Shown piece by piece: positions 1 to 7,927 of a DNA stretch of 34,217 nucleotides. The notes beneath the pieces are model-generated. The model worked only from the letters and a program-made list of their open reading frames with translations. It searched no databases and was not told the origin of the DNA. The translations under genes and the position numbers were made by a program. Positions within the stretch are counted from its first letter, which is position 1; every line of letters starts with the position of its first letter. Source of the DNA: Planctomycetota bacterium (GTDB lineage Bacteria > Planctomycetota > Phycisphaerae > Sedimentisphaerales > Anaerobacaceae); the NCBI GenBank assembly GCA_022563885.1, contig JADFMM010000029.1, forward strand, positions 1 through 34,217, in the 5' to 3' direction.

Positions 1-57
1 AAACGAACGGTCATCGTCACGGCCAACGTCGGGCTGCAGTCCCGGATCAAGCGGTAG
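1..57 (+). CDS. 3' end of an unidentified gene (partial)
   Basis: Frame 1 is open from the window edge to a TAG at 55-57 and would give a basic C-terminal tail ending GLQSRIKR. Eighteen codons are too few to identify a family. It would converge with the kinase gene that ends at 81. It may be a chance open frame. Confidence 0.25.
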   Translation, partial: KRTVIVTANVGLQSRIKR

Positions 58-80
58 AGTTAGAGATTCTTGACCAAGAT

Positions 81-1088
81 CTATATCCTCTCAATCTCCA
101 CCCGAATGTCCCGTCGAGCCGCCGACCATGCCTTCTGATCGGACCACCCCCACGCCCGAGCGGCCGCGACTTTGAGCGCCAACGTCAGGGCGGCGTGGGG
201 AGGCAGCGCCCTGCGTAGGCCCACGATGAAGCCACCCAGTAGATAGTCGCCGCAGCCGACAGTGGACAGCACCTTTTCTCCATGCCGACAGTGGCCCTGC
301 CAAGCGCCGCGGCGCGTGACCAATAACGCGCCCAGTCGGCCACGGCTGATCAGGACCCTTGTTGAGTACTCCAGCAGTTCTTCCGCGGCGGTCGCCAGGG
401 TGCGTGGCGTGTTGCGGATCGGGCGGCCCAAGAGTTCCTCGAGTTCTTGGACATTGGGTGCGATCAGCCATGCCAGTCTTTCTTCGACGATCGTTTTAAA
501 GAGAGGCCCATGCGAATCCACCATGAGTCGCGTGCCCGTCCGATGGACGCAGGCCCGACACAAGCCCAGCAGCGCCTCTGTCAGGTCTGCGCCGGGCAGG
601 GCCCCCGACAATACGCAGAGGTCCTGGGGCTGCAGGCGTTTGGTCAGCCGGGTCGTCAGCATCCCCAGGCTCCGATTTGAAGCCAGGTCGCTGGGACACC
701 TCATGTGCATCTCTTGCGACCGTTCTGGATCCACGATCGTGACATTGACACGCGTCGCCCCTGGACCCGGGGTCAGGTAGGGTTCTATCTGGGATGTCGT
801 CTGGCGCAGCACCCGCCGTAGTTGCCCGATATCCTCGCGACCCCACAGGCCGGTGGCGATGCTGCTCTGGCCCAGCCAGGCCAGGGCCCGAGAGACATTG
901 AGCGCCTTTCCCGCAGGACGAATCGTTTGGCTTTCCAGGGTGACATGCCGGCCCCAGTCCAGGCCGCGTCCCAGACAGGTGACGTCCCAGGCAGGTGCCA
1001 ACCCAATGGTCAGAATGTTGCTTTGCAGAGTTCCTTCTCTCAATACCCCGTCCTCAGTTGGGGATCGGCCCCTCTTGACGCGTGACAT
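81..1088 (-). CDS. PfkB-family sugar kinase, 1-phosphofructokinase/tagatose-6-P kinase type
   Basis: A ribokinase-fold kinase that by family would phosphorylate a sugar phosphate with ATP in the cytoplasm. Near the N-terminus ILTIGLAPAWDVT matches the opening strand of the FruK/LacC group (usually ILTVTLNPAxD). It is followed by the substrate-loop motif GKALNVSRALAWLG. Near the C-terminus TVGCGDYLLGGF is the anion-hole and catalytic-Asp motif, with GCGD in place of the usual GAGD. Length fits the family. The ATG at 1088 is used here. A TTG at 1118 would overlap the stop of the upstream barrel gene by four bases (translational coupling), and the conserved core only begins about 23 residues after the ATG, so the start is uncertain. 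Usual sugar-PTS partners are not nearby, so the exact substrate is open. Confidence 0.8.
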   Translation of the reverse strand: MSRVKRGRSPTEDGVLREGTLQSNILTIGLAPAWDVTCLGRGLDWGRHVTLESQTIRPAGKALNVSRALAWLGQSSIATGLWGREDIGQLRRVLRQTTSQIEPYLTPGPGATRVNVTIVDPERSQEMHMRCPSDLASNRSLGMLTTRLTKRLQPQDLCVLSGALPGADLTEALLGLCRACVHRTGTRLMVDSHGPLFKTIVEERLAWLIAPNVQELEELLGRPIRNTPRTLATAAEELLEYSTRVLISRGRLGALLVTRRGAWQGHCRHGEKVLSTVGCGDYLLGGFIVGLRRALPPHAALTLALKVAAARAWGWSDQKAWSAARRDIRVEIERI

Positions 1089-1114
1089 CGTGAGACGCCT
1101 GTGACCGGAAGTGG

Positions 1115-1858
1115 TCAAAATCGAAAGCTCGCCTTTAGTCCATATTGGGGCACATCGCCAAACGCCGCCTCAGCCGTGACATCGCAGAAGGGAAAGGGGT
1201 AGAGTTGGCCGCCTAGGAGCAGCCGAACGAAATCTTCTTCGACCTTGTTGAGCCCGGTCACGAGAGCGCTGGTCTCCTGTCCCTCGATGTGAAGGGCCGA
1301 GACACCGCCGTAGGGGGTAATCATCAGAAAGCCCTTGCTGATGAGTAGATCGAGCGAATAGGTTTCCAAGTCAATATCATCGACCCCGTCCAATTGGCTA
1401 AAGCTTGCCCTGGTGGTCACTGCCGGCATGAAGGCACCGCCCTTCACGACCCCATACTTGATCTCCCCGCCCCAAACGCGGATATTGCTGCCGGGAACCG
1501 CCGCGACCATGCCACCGATTGCGATTTTGCCGGGCAGCCCCTTTTGTACGTGGAGTCGGGGAATGGGGAGATAGCGGGTGGTGTCGTTGCCTTCGACCAG
1601 GTACTTCCAGTAGTTCGCATTGTGGTTGATGTCCGTGACGACGACTTCCACCGAGACATCAAGCCCGGTGACACCGAGTGTCTTGGCAGGGGTCAAGGGG
1701 AGAAAGGAGATGGCCGTGCCAAATTCGGTTATGAAGTTGTCAAAATCGCTTTGGGTCAGGAGACCAAAGTTCACGGGGTCGAACACGATGTCCTCGGCCG
1801 ATGTCGGGGCGAGCACAAACAGGGACACCACCATCAGCACCACGAATCCCATCTTCAC
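1115..1858 (-). CDS. Outer-membrane beta-barrel protein, unknown function
   Basis: A 247-residue exported protein. The start is a GTG preceded by AAGGAA at good spacing. The N-terminus is a clear signal peptide (MKMGFVVLMVVSLFVLAPTSAE). The rest alternates polar and hydrophobic residues with many Gly and aromatic positions, and it ends YGLKASFRF with a C-terminal Phe, the classic signature for barrel insertion by the BAM machinery. It is short for a porin and could be an 8-10-stranded barrel. I do not recognise a specific family. It is followed by the sugar-kinase gene with a four-base overlap if that gene starts at its TTG. Its leader contains two small hairpins. Confidence 0.7.
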   Translation of the reverse strand: MKMGFVVLMVVSLFVLAPTSAEDIVFDPVNFGLLTQSDFDNFITEFGTAISFLPLTPAKTLGVTGLDVSVEVVVTDINHNANYWKYLVEGNDTTRYLPIPRLHVQKGLPGKIAIGGMVAAVPGSNIRVWGGEIKYGVVKGGAFMPAVTTRASFSQLDGVDDIDLETYSLDLLISKGFLMITPYGGVSALHIEGQETSALVTGLNKVEEDFVRLLLGGQLYPFPFCDVTAEAAFGDVPQYGLKASFRF

Positions 1859-1872
1859 AACAAATTTCCTTA

Positions 1873-1892
1873 TTCCGATTTAGTTATCGGAA
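1873..1892 (-). promoter_or_regulatory. Leader hairpin upstream of the barrel gene
   Basis: TTCCGAT and ATCGGAA form a perfect 7-bp stem with a 6-base loop, directly upstream of the Shine-Dalgarno AAGGAA of the barrel gene. The position would allow control of translation or mRNA stability. No function is demonstrated by the sequence. Confidence 0.35.
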
Positions 1893-1893
1893 A

Positions 1894-1907
1894 GAGCCTA
1901 GCGGCTC
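1894..1907 (-). terminator. Weak terminator-like hairpin between two minus-strand genes
   Basis: GAGCC-GCTA-GGCTC on the minus strand gives a 5-bp GC-rich stem followed by only three T. It lies 13 bases past the stop of the exported-protein gene. The T-run is short, so termination would be partial at best. Confidence 0.3.
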
Positions 1908-1919
1908 GTCCGGCAACGA

Positions 1920-3356
1920 TCAATAGAAATAAGAGAGTAGGATGGGCACCGATTGAGCATCATGTCTTGGCCCGATGGTGAGGGACGACGAGGACTCGGT
2001 CGCTCTCTCCGTCTGGGGGAGAATGGGAAGCTGCGCCGCATCGGGCCATGCAGTCGGCCGGCTCAGCCTGAAACAGAGAGGTTCTTCTCCCGCTCGAATG
2101 TCATCGGCGATGTGAACTGGGGCATCATCGGGCAGGAAGACGATCGTGTAACTGACCGCATCGGCGTCCCGATCTGCGGTGCCGTAGATTTGCCAGCTAC
2201 ACTTCTCGATATCAATGGCAAAACGTCCAAACTCGTCCGTAATCGCATCCCACAGAGTCAGGTGATTATCAGCGAAGGAAGTCGGTATGGTTCCACCAGT
2301 GGATCGACCCGGGTGGAGCTTAACGGGAATATTGGCGAGGGGCCGCTGGTTGGCATCAACCAGGACGCCACGAATAACCCAGACGGCCGTATCGGTAATG
2401 TCTTCATAGCTCTGCGCCGTGACTCGGGAGCGATATCGGATGGGCGTATCCAAGCCGCAGGTATAGTTCTTGATAGGAACACCGAGTGGAAAAGATAACG
2501 TCGGACTGATGGGCCCTTCATTGAGTCGAAATAGGGTCGTGGCCGCCAACAGTTTCAACTGGTTGAAGCGCTTGACATAACTCCGCGCCGGATAGTGGAA
2601 TCCGGAGCGTGTGTGTCGATAGGAGATAGCGTGTTCATAGACGGGCAGAGAGAACTCGGCCTCCACCGATATCTGCTGAAAACGCACCACCATATAGTCC
2701 TGGTCTGGGTCGACTCGGTAATGATAGATCCATGGACCCTCCTGGTGAAGGACTTGGATCAGGCCCGTGTCGGTCTTAGCAATGGTGTGAACGCAGGGAT
2801 CGTCGAGTGCCGCTTCCAAACGCCGATCGAAGAGGGCGTGCATGAGTGTCCTGGGCGTAAACTGACTGTCCATCGGATGATCGTTGGCGGGATAGACCTG
2901 TGCCTGGCCACTTTGACTCAGTGTTCGGTAGACGCGGCGGTTAAGGCTCGATCCGTAGGGCGCGGAACAAGGTGTGTCCAGGTAGCGGCTGGCAGGGTCG
3001 TTCGACTGGCGCTTCAAGCGGAAAGCCTGAACCTGTTGGCTATAGTGCCCCAGCGCGTCGATCTGGAAGTCTTGCCGGAAGGCCACATTGCCGGCGGCGA
3101 CCTCCAGGAAGTTGAGGCTCCTCGGTAGCGCATGTTCCGCTTCCAGAGACGCTCCAGGTTTCACATAGACCGTTTCAACATGCAGGCTCTGGAAGAGGTC
3201 CCTCTGTCTTTCATTGGATTGACGGATAAGCCGTGCCAGGGCGACGGCCTCTGCCCTGTGGCCATCGGCGGCAGTGTCGAGGACGGCACCCACCTGCGCA
3301 GGGCAGCCGAGCGCTAGAATAAGGTGGGCAAACGTAAATCGCTGTGTCCCAGTCAT
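1920..3356 (-). CDS. Exported protein with a carboxypeptidase-regulatory-like segment, unknown function
   Basis: A 478-residue protein. The ATG at 3356 is chosen because GGAGG lies eight bases upstream; two earlier in-frame ATGs lack this. The N-terminus (basic RF then AHLILALGCPAQVGA) looks like a signal peptide. The Cys is not in a canonical lipobox, so type I cleavage is more likely. Around residues 325-395 a segment reading VIRGVLVDANQRPLANIPVKL, followed by DEFGRFAID, matches the beta-sandwich carboxypeptidase-regulatory-like fold. The rest is soluble and I cannot assign it. It lies 61 bases upstream of the barrel gene on the same strand, so both may be cell-envelope partners. Confidence 0.65.
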   Translation of the reverse strand: MTGTQRFTFAHLILALGCPAQVGAVLDTAADGHRAEAVALARLIRQSNERQRDLFQSLHVETVYVKPGASLEAEHALPRSLNFLEVAAGNVAFRQDFQIDALGHYSQQVQAFRLKRQSNDPASRYLDTPCSAPYGSSLNRRVYRTLSQSGQAQVYPANDHPMDSQFTPRTLMHALFDRRLEAALDDPCVHTIAKTDTGLIQVLHQEGPWIYHYRVDPDQDYMVVRFQQISVEAEFSLPVYEHAISYRHTRSGFHYPARSYVKRFNQLKLLAATTLFRLNEGPISPTLSFPLGVPIKNYTCGLDTPIRYRSRVTAQSYEDITDTAVWVIRGVLVDANQRPLANIPVKLHPGRSTGGTIPTSFADNHLTLWDAITDEFGRFAIDIEKCSWQIYGTADRDADAVSYTIVFLPDDAPVHIADDIRAGEEPLCFRLSRPTAWPDAAQLPILPQTERATESSSSLTIGPRHDAQSVPILLSYFY

Positions 3357-3757
3357 TGTCTTGTCCTCCATATAAGCCAATAAACCCGTTATTGAACCGT
3401 GGCAGCTTCCCAGATCCCGGTAGAACGGGGTGCATTGGGTCGGCTTCTTCCTTGAGCGACAGAGATGCTGGGCCCAAAAACAACGATTCCAGCTGGACCA
3501 CGAACCCCATCATCCGAACGGCTGTCTTGGTTGCACCTATAAAGACTGGCTTATCGGACCCTGCGCAACAGAGGAATTGAAGATTTTGATGAAAATGACT
3601 CGGCCCAGCGCGGGGTTGGGGGACCGGCAAGAAAACCTCGCCTTCCGTGGTACAATCCTGGCTGCGATAGCAGCATTATTAAAGAACCACGAAATAACTT
3701 GGACTTTTGAATGCCCAATTGCCCCTAATAAATGGGAAGTTATTTTTGCGCGGCCGC
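3357..3757. other. Gene-free spacer carrying a dispersed-repeat fragment
   Basis: About 400 bases between two minus-strand genes. No convincing coding frame is seen. The stretch 3689-3725 is nearly identical to part of the spacer near 13240. The remainder shows no recognisable element. A GCGGCCGC palindrome just 3' of the EF-G2 gene has no T-run, so it is not called a terminator. Confidence 0.5.
3689..3725 (+). repeat. Dispersed repeat family 2, short copy
   Basis: GAAATAACTTGGACTTTTGA followed by ATGCCC, one variable base, and ATTGC recurs at about 13239-13275 with one or two differences. A run of this length is not expected by chance. The flanks diverge immediately, so this copy looks like a fragment of a longer element. 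Confidence 0.55.
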
Positions 3758-5791
3758 TTAGTGCTTCTCGGCCTTTTCCTTGGCGTACTGGGAGATCACC
3801 TGCTGTTGTACATTGCCGGGGACCTGCTCGTAGTGGCTGAGCTCCATCGAGTAGCTGCCTTGCCCTCCGGTCACACTCTTGAGTTGACTATTGTACTGCG
3901 TGACTTCGGAGAGCGGTACCTGGGCCTTGATGACAATGAAACCGCCCGCCAGCATATCCTGGCCCTGCACGCGGCCTCGCTTCGAGGCCAGATCGCCGGT
4001 GATATCGCCCATGTTGTCGGTCGGCACGGTGACTTCCATGTGAACGATGGGCTCCAAGAGGACCGGTCTGGCTTTTTGCAGGGCATCAACGAACGCGCCC
4101 TTGCCGGCCGCTCGGAACGCAACCTCTTTCGAATCGACCGGGTGATGCTTGCCGTCGTAGATGGACACTTTCACATCCTGTAGGGGGAAGCCCGCAACGA
4201 CGCCCGACGCCATGACGTCCTTCACGCCTTTCAGGATGGCTATTTCGTATTGCCCCGGAATAGAGCCACCGAAGATGTCCCAACTGAAATCAAGGGAGGG
4301 ATCGCTGTCGCGGTCCGCCGGCTCGACCCGCAGATACACTTCGCCGAACTGTCCGGCGCCCCCCGATTGTTTCTTGTGACGGTAGTGACCTTCGCTCTTG
4401 GTGGAGATGGTCTCCTTGTAGGGTATCTTCGGTTCTTTGGTGGTGACCTTGAGCGTGAAACGCTTCTCCATTTTTTCGAGCATCACCCGCAGGTGGAGTT
4501 CGCCCAAGCCGTAGATGACCAACTCTTTGGTCTGGTGATCTCTCTCCACTCTAAAACAGAGATCCTCTTCACACAGCTTTTCCAACGCGCCGCCGATCTT
4601 CTGTTCGTCGCCCCGGGTAGCAGGTTCGAGGGCCAACGAGAACATGGGCCGCGGTAGGGGAGGCATGTCCACCGTGCCCTGAAAGGCCCCCTCGTGGATG
4701 ATCGAGCCGGTTTTCAGCTCATCGACCTTTGCCAGCGTAACGATGTCACCGGCGACGCCCGCCGGGATCTCCGGGTTTTCGTTGCCCTGTGACTTCAGGA
4801 TGTGACCGGGGCGCACGCCCTTTTTCTCGTGGTCATAGTGCAGGTTCGTTTCCGAAGTGAGGGTGCCGCTGAAAATGCGAATCATCGAGTATTTCATGTT
4901 GGTCTTGGGGTCGAAGGCGACGCGAAAGACCTGCCCGAGCAAGGGACCCTGGGGATCTGCCGTCCATTCTCTGCCAGTGTCACCCTCTTTGACCGTCACC
5001 GGTGCGACATCGGCGGGCGAGGGGGTGCTGTTGGCCAAGGCATCCAGCAATTCCGGGACACCAATCTGGGCTCGGGAGTCGGTGAAAAAGATGGGAATGA
5101 CGGTGCCCGTGACCAGGGCCTTCATGAAGACCGACTGAATCTTGTCGGCGGCGACCTCTTCGCCGCCGAGATAGGCCTCCATGAGATCGTCGTCGGCTTC
5201 GATGACGCTTTCAACGAGGTCCGTGTGCGCCTGCGCCACATCCATGACCGGGGAGTCACCGCTATCTTGGGTCATGCAATCGATGACAGAGTTCCTATCT
5301 GCCGAGGGCAGGTTGGCACACCGGCACTGGGAACCGAAGGTCTCTTGAATCAAACCAATCAGCTCTCCAAAATCGACATTGTCCACATCCATCTTGTTAA
5401 TGACAATGATCCGAGACTTTCCGGCGATCTCTGCCATTTGACAGAACTTGCGCGTGTTGGTCTCGATGCCGGCAGCCGCGCTGATCACGATGACAGCCGT
5501 TTCCGCTGCCGCTAGGGCCGTGATAGAGGGGCCGATAAAATCCGGGTAGCCTGGCGTGTCCAGGATGTTCAGCTGCTTTCCGGCGTGCTCAATATGGACC
5601 AGGGCGGAGCCGATCGAATGCTGGTGCTCCTTCTCTTCATCGTAGTAGTCACACACGCTTGTTTTCTCGTCGACACTGCCCAAGCGGCTCGTAGTGCCTG
5701 TTTTGAAGAGCATTGCCTCGGCCAGTGAGGTCTTGCCACTTCCTCCATGACCCAGAAGAACGATGTTGCGAATGTTGCCCGTGTCAGCCAC
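3758..5791 (-). CDS. fusA2: Translation elongation factor G paralogue (EF-G2 type GTPase)
   Basis: A 677-residue five-domain translational GTPase that acts on the ribosome. GTG at 5791 is the likely start, because GGAGG lies eight bases upstream and the GTPase domain begins at once; the open frame runs further but is unlike the family. Motifs: P-loop GHGGSGKT (14-21), DTPGY (78-82), NKMD (132-135). The catalytic His of canonical EF-G (DTPGH) is Tyr82, as in EF-G2-type paralogues such as that of Thermus thermophilus. The usual RGITI switch motif reads HQHSIG, and the G5 SA-F-K position reads TDSRA. The domain IV region is present (GGAGQFGEVYLRV, then the domain V region with TGDLASKRGRV). It stands alone, away from ribosomal-protein genes, which fits a specialised rather than housekeeping factor. 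Confidence 0.9.
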   Translation of the reverse strand: MADTGNIRNIVLLGHGGSGKTSLAEAMLFKTGTTSRLGSVDEKTSVCDYYDEEKEHQHSIGSALVHIEHAGKQLNILDTPGYPDFIGPSITALAAAETAVIVISAAAGIETNTRKFCQMAEIAGKSRIIVINKMDVDNVDFGELIGLIQETFGSQCRCANLPSADRNSVIDCMTQDSGDSPVMDVAQAHTDLVESVIEADDDLMEAYLGGEEVAADKIQSVFMKALVTGTVIPIFFTDSRAQIGVPELLDALANSTPSPADVAPVTVKEGDTGREWTADPQGPLLGQVFRVAFDPKTNMKYSMIRIFSGTLTSETNLHYDHEKKGVRPGHILKSQGNENPEIPAGVAGDIVTLAKVDELKTGSIIHEGAFQGTVDMPPLPRPMFSLALEPATRGDEQKIGGALEKLCEEDLCFRVERDHQTKELVIYGLGELHLRVMLEKMEKRFTLKVTTKEPKIPYKETISTKSEGHYRHKKQSGGAGQFGEVYLRVEPADRDSDPSLDFSWDIFGGSIPGQYEIAILKGVKDVMASGVVAGFPLQDVKVSIYDGKHHPVDSKEVAFRAAGKGAFVDALQKARPVLLEPIVHMEVTVPTDNMGDITGDLASKRGRVQGQDMLAGGFIVIKAQVPLSEVTQYNSQLKSVTGGQGSYSMELSHYEQVPGNVQQQVISQYAKEKAEKH

Positions 5792-6056
5792 TCTTTGCGC
5801 CTCCCAATAGCCCGTGTTCCTGATGTCAACTGCGTACCGAACTGCACGAGAAGGGCTGATAATACCCCAACGAAAGGGCCAACGACAAGTCTTTTTTGGG
5901 CCGCAGACCAGGGCAATCGCAAGGCAGTCATCAATAACCACTAATCAATGATCCAGTAATCAGTCTTCAGCTCCAAACTGGTCATCGATGACTAATCGCT
6001 CATCACCGGCCGAGGATGGGAGAGAGGCCCTGCGTAACTCCATGCACGGCCACCCT

Positions 6057-6533
6057 CTACCGCCTGTTGCGGAAAAAGGTGCGTAGCTGCTCCGAGCATG
6101 CCTCGGCGAGGACATCCGATGTGATCCGCACGGTGTGGTTCAGGCGGGAATCCTGCACGATGTTGTACAAACTGCCGCACGCACCGGTCTTGGCATCATG
6201 GCAGCCGAAGACCAATCGATCGATCCGAGCCAAGACCAAGGCGCCAGCGCACATGGCGCAGGGCTCCAGCGTGACGTACAGGGTACATCCGTGCAAACGC
6301 CAGTTCTCTAGGGCCGCAGAGGCCTGGGTCAGGGCGATGACTTCCGCGTGGGCCGTCGGATCTTGCAGCTGCTCTCGTTGATTGTAGGCCTTGCTGATGA
6401 TCTGGTCATCATGGACGATCACACAACCAATGGGTACGTCCCCGTTGGCCTCGGCGATGTCCGCCTGAACGATGGCCATGCGCATGTAGCGGTCATCATC
6501 ACTGTTGATCAATGGAAGGTCGCTATAGTCCAC
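6057..6533 (-). CDS. tadA: tRNA-specific adenosine deaminase
   Basis: Converts adenosine 34 to inosine in tRNA-Arg(ACG). The 158-residue reading from the GTG at 6533 matches family length. The zinc and catalytic residues are His62-Ala-Glu64 (PTAHAEV) and PCAMC (Cys92, Cys95), followed by AGALVLARI. The DDDRYMRMAI stretch is the usual TadA N-terminus. The open frame continues upstream through tRNA-Glu to 6695, which cannot be coding. No good Shine-Dalgarno is seen, and an ATG at residue 17 is an alternative start. It lies about 90 bases downstream of tRNA-Glu on the same strand and may be co-transcribed with it. Confidence 0.93.
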   Translation of the reverse strand: MDYSDLPLINSDDDRYMRMAIVQADIAEANGDVPIGCVIVHDDQIISKAYNQREQLQDPTAHAEVIALTQASAALENWRLHGCTLYVTLEPCAMCAGALVLARIDRLVFGCHDAKTGACGSLYNIVQDSRLNHTVRITSDVLAEACSEQLRTFFRNRR

Positions 6534-6620
6534 GAATGAAAAGAGGAATGATTCAAGGTTTAACGTTCGCGATCCGCAACGGTGAACCCGCCGGACGGAT
6601 CCTGACAAAGAATAAAAAAG

Positions 6621-6693
6621 TATCCCCAGGGGGAGTCGAACCCCCGTCTCCAGGATGAGAACCTGATATCCTAGGCCACTAGACGATGGGGAC
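6621..6693 (-). tRNA. tRNA-Glu (anticodon CTC)
   Basis: The minus strand reads a full 73-base cloverleaf: acceptor GTCCCCA/TGGGGAT (with G1-U72), D arm GTCTAGTGGCCTAGGAT, anticodon loop TTCTCAT, T arm GGGGG-TTCGACT-CCCCC, discriminator A. CCA is not encoded. A copy of the 162-bp repeat starts seven bases upstream of its 5' end. Confidence 0.93.
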
Positions 6694-6699
6694 ACTAGC

Positions 6700-6860
6700 A
6701 GGCTTTGTCAGAAAACTCCGTCGTCGGCCCGAGAGCGAACGTTTTTTCGCCTGGCGAAGCAGGCGAAGCAGGCGATGTTGGTTTTATCGTCGATACAGCC
6801 GGATGCAGCCAGGCGGAAAACAAGCCGCTCGAAGCCAGATCGAGTTTTCTGACACAGCCT
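6700..6860 (+). repeat. Family 1 inverted-terminal repeat element, copy A
   Basis: A 161-bp unit beginning AGGCTTTGTCAGAAAACTC and ending GAGTTTTCTGACACAGCCT, which are inverted repeats with one mismatch. Inside, TTTTTTCGCCTGGC and GCCAGGCGGAAAA form a second, nested inverted pair, so the whole element can fold into one long hairpin. It lies between tRNA-Glu and tRNA-Met. This copy has a tandem GCGAAGCAG duplication compared with copies B and C. No coding capacity is evident. Confidence 0.85.
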
Positions 6861-6869
6861 AGAACGTAG

Positions 6870-6943
6870 TAGCGACGGGTGGACTCGAACCACCGACCTT
6901 AGGCTTATGAATCCCACGCTCTAACCAACTGAGCTACGCCGCC
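6870..6943 (-). tRNA. tRNA-Met (anticodon CAT)
   Basis: A 74-base cloverleaf on the minus strand: acceptor GGCGGCG/CGTCGCT, D arm GCTCAGTTGGTTAGAGC, anticodon loop TTCATAA, T arm GGTGG-TTCGAGT-CCACC, discriminator A, no encoded CCA. The pair next to the anticodon loop is A31-G39, a mismatch. The acceptor with a paired end and the D arm fit elongator Met; a CAT tRNA that becomes Ile2 after lysidine modification cannot be excluded. Confidence 0.9.
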
Positions 6944-6999
6944 AAGTATAGCAAAGCTGCCAACTATAGCAACCGCTCAGTCGCACTGTCAAATACTTT

Positions 7000-7034
7000 G
7001 CCCTGAGCGCCAGACCGAGTTTTCAGGCAGAGCC
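7000..7034 (+). repeat. Family 1 repeat, lone right end
   Basis: GCCAGACCGAGTTTTCAGGC followed by AGAGCCT corresponds to the right terminus of copies A-C (GCCAGATCGAGTTTTCTGAC, ACAGCCT). No left end is found nearby. It lies just upstream of tRNA-Met, the second family 1 sequence within 350 bp. Confidence 0.55.
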
Positions 7035-7111
7035 TATCATGTCGGGATAGGAGGCCCGGGGCCGTTGACGAGGGTGAGACTCGCAATTTCAGCGCGGCGC
7101 TGGCCCGACCG

Positions 7112-7675
7112 TCAGCCGGCCCAAGCGCGTCTTCTACGGGAGAGTGTGAGTGTCCCGAGGCCCAGCAGCAGGAGGGTCGCCGGTTCCGGAACCGGACTGC
7201 TAGGGACGACTTGGATAAAGGGTTCGGGTTGAGGCCGCGACCCGCCCGGCGCCGAGAAGCCGTTGCTGAAGAAGTTGGCCGCCGTGGGCAGGAGTTGACT
7301 CGGGCCGCCACCGCCACCGCGGATCAGGGCCTCCTCTTCATAATTATTCTCTCCATCAATCGGGTCATACACGGCAACCACGACCTTGGAGTTGTCCAGG
7401 TGGACCTGCGTCGTGCTGGACTGAGGATCGCTCACATCCCCCAACCAATAGGCGAAGCGATACCCCTCCCGCGCTACGGCCGTCAGAGAAATCTGTGAAT
7501 AGGTCGCATAGGTGTGAATGCCGGAACCGGGTGTCATCGTCCCACCCCGGGCGGGGCTCTGCTCCAGCAACAGTTCCACTTGGGTCTGGCAGCGGGCACT
7601 GTTCAAGCCAGCCGACAGGGCAAGCAGCAGCATAGACAGACCCTGCCTTGTCCGGAATACTCCGTGCCACGTCAT
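7112..7675 (-). CDS. PEP-CTERM surface protein with a divergent InlB-type repeat
   Basis: About 187 residues from the ATG at 7675 (GGGGG nine bases upstream); an ATG at 7696 is also possible. Layout: signal peptide (LSMLLLALSAGLNSA), one divergent InlB B-repeat-like domain (residues 53-105, containing GYRFAYWLGDVSDP), a flexible Gly/Pro/Ser-rich linker, and a PEP-CTERM tail: VPEPATLLLLGLGTLTL then SRRRRA. By family such tails are recognised by exosortase for sorting to the cell surface or exopolysaccharide. No exosortase gene is in the window. The partner or ligand is unknown. Confidence 0.8.
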   Translation of the reverse strand: MTWHGVFRTRQGLSMLLLALSAGLNSARCQTQVELLLEQSPARGGTMTPGSGIHTYATYSQISLTAVAREGYRFAYWLGDVSDPQSSTTQVHLDNSKVVVAVYDPIDGENNYEEEALIRGGGGGPSQLLPTAANFFSNGFSAPGGSRPQPEPFIQVVPSSPVPEPATLLLLGLGTLTLSRRRRAWAG

Positions 7676-7927
7676 TGGATAGCCCCCGCTTGACATCAAT
7701 TGCCCCCAGATCAACCGATGGCCCGAGTCTACCCCATTTGGACGTCAGACTCAATGCGGAAAGGATCTGAATCCGGTTCAACTTGTGACAAAAAGCCTTA
7801 GGCCTTGTCCGGCGTTCTGGCCGACGTGATTTTGGGACCCAGACGGAAAATAGAGGGGATGGGGACATATTTTTTCCGCTAAGATAAGACCCGCGCGGGG
7901 ATGGTCGGGACTGATTAAGCCGATCGG

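Noticed and set aside
3745-3757. GCGGCCGC palindrome as terminator of the EF-G2 gene
   Set aside because: The stem has no loop and is not followed by T residues on the minus strand.
5792-5941. 50-residue N-terminal extension of the EF-G2 gene
   Set aside because: GTG at 5791 has GGAGG at ideal distance and begins the GTPase domain directly; the extension is unlike the family.
6534-6695. N-terminal extension of tadA
   Set aside because: The frame runs through tRNA-Glu, so this part is RNA-gene sequence and not protein.
7795-7830. AGGCCTTGTCCGG as a further family 1 repeat end
   Set aside because: Only about ten bases match and the AAAACT part is missing; it is too weak to separate from chance.
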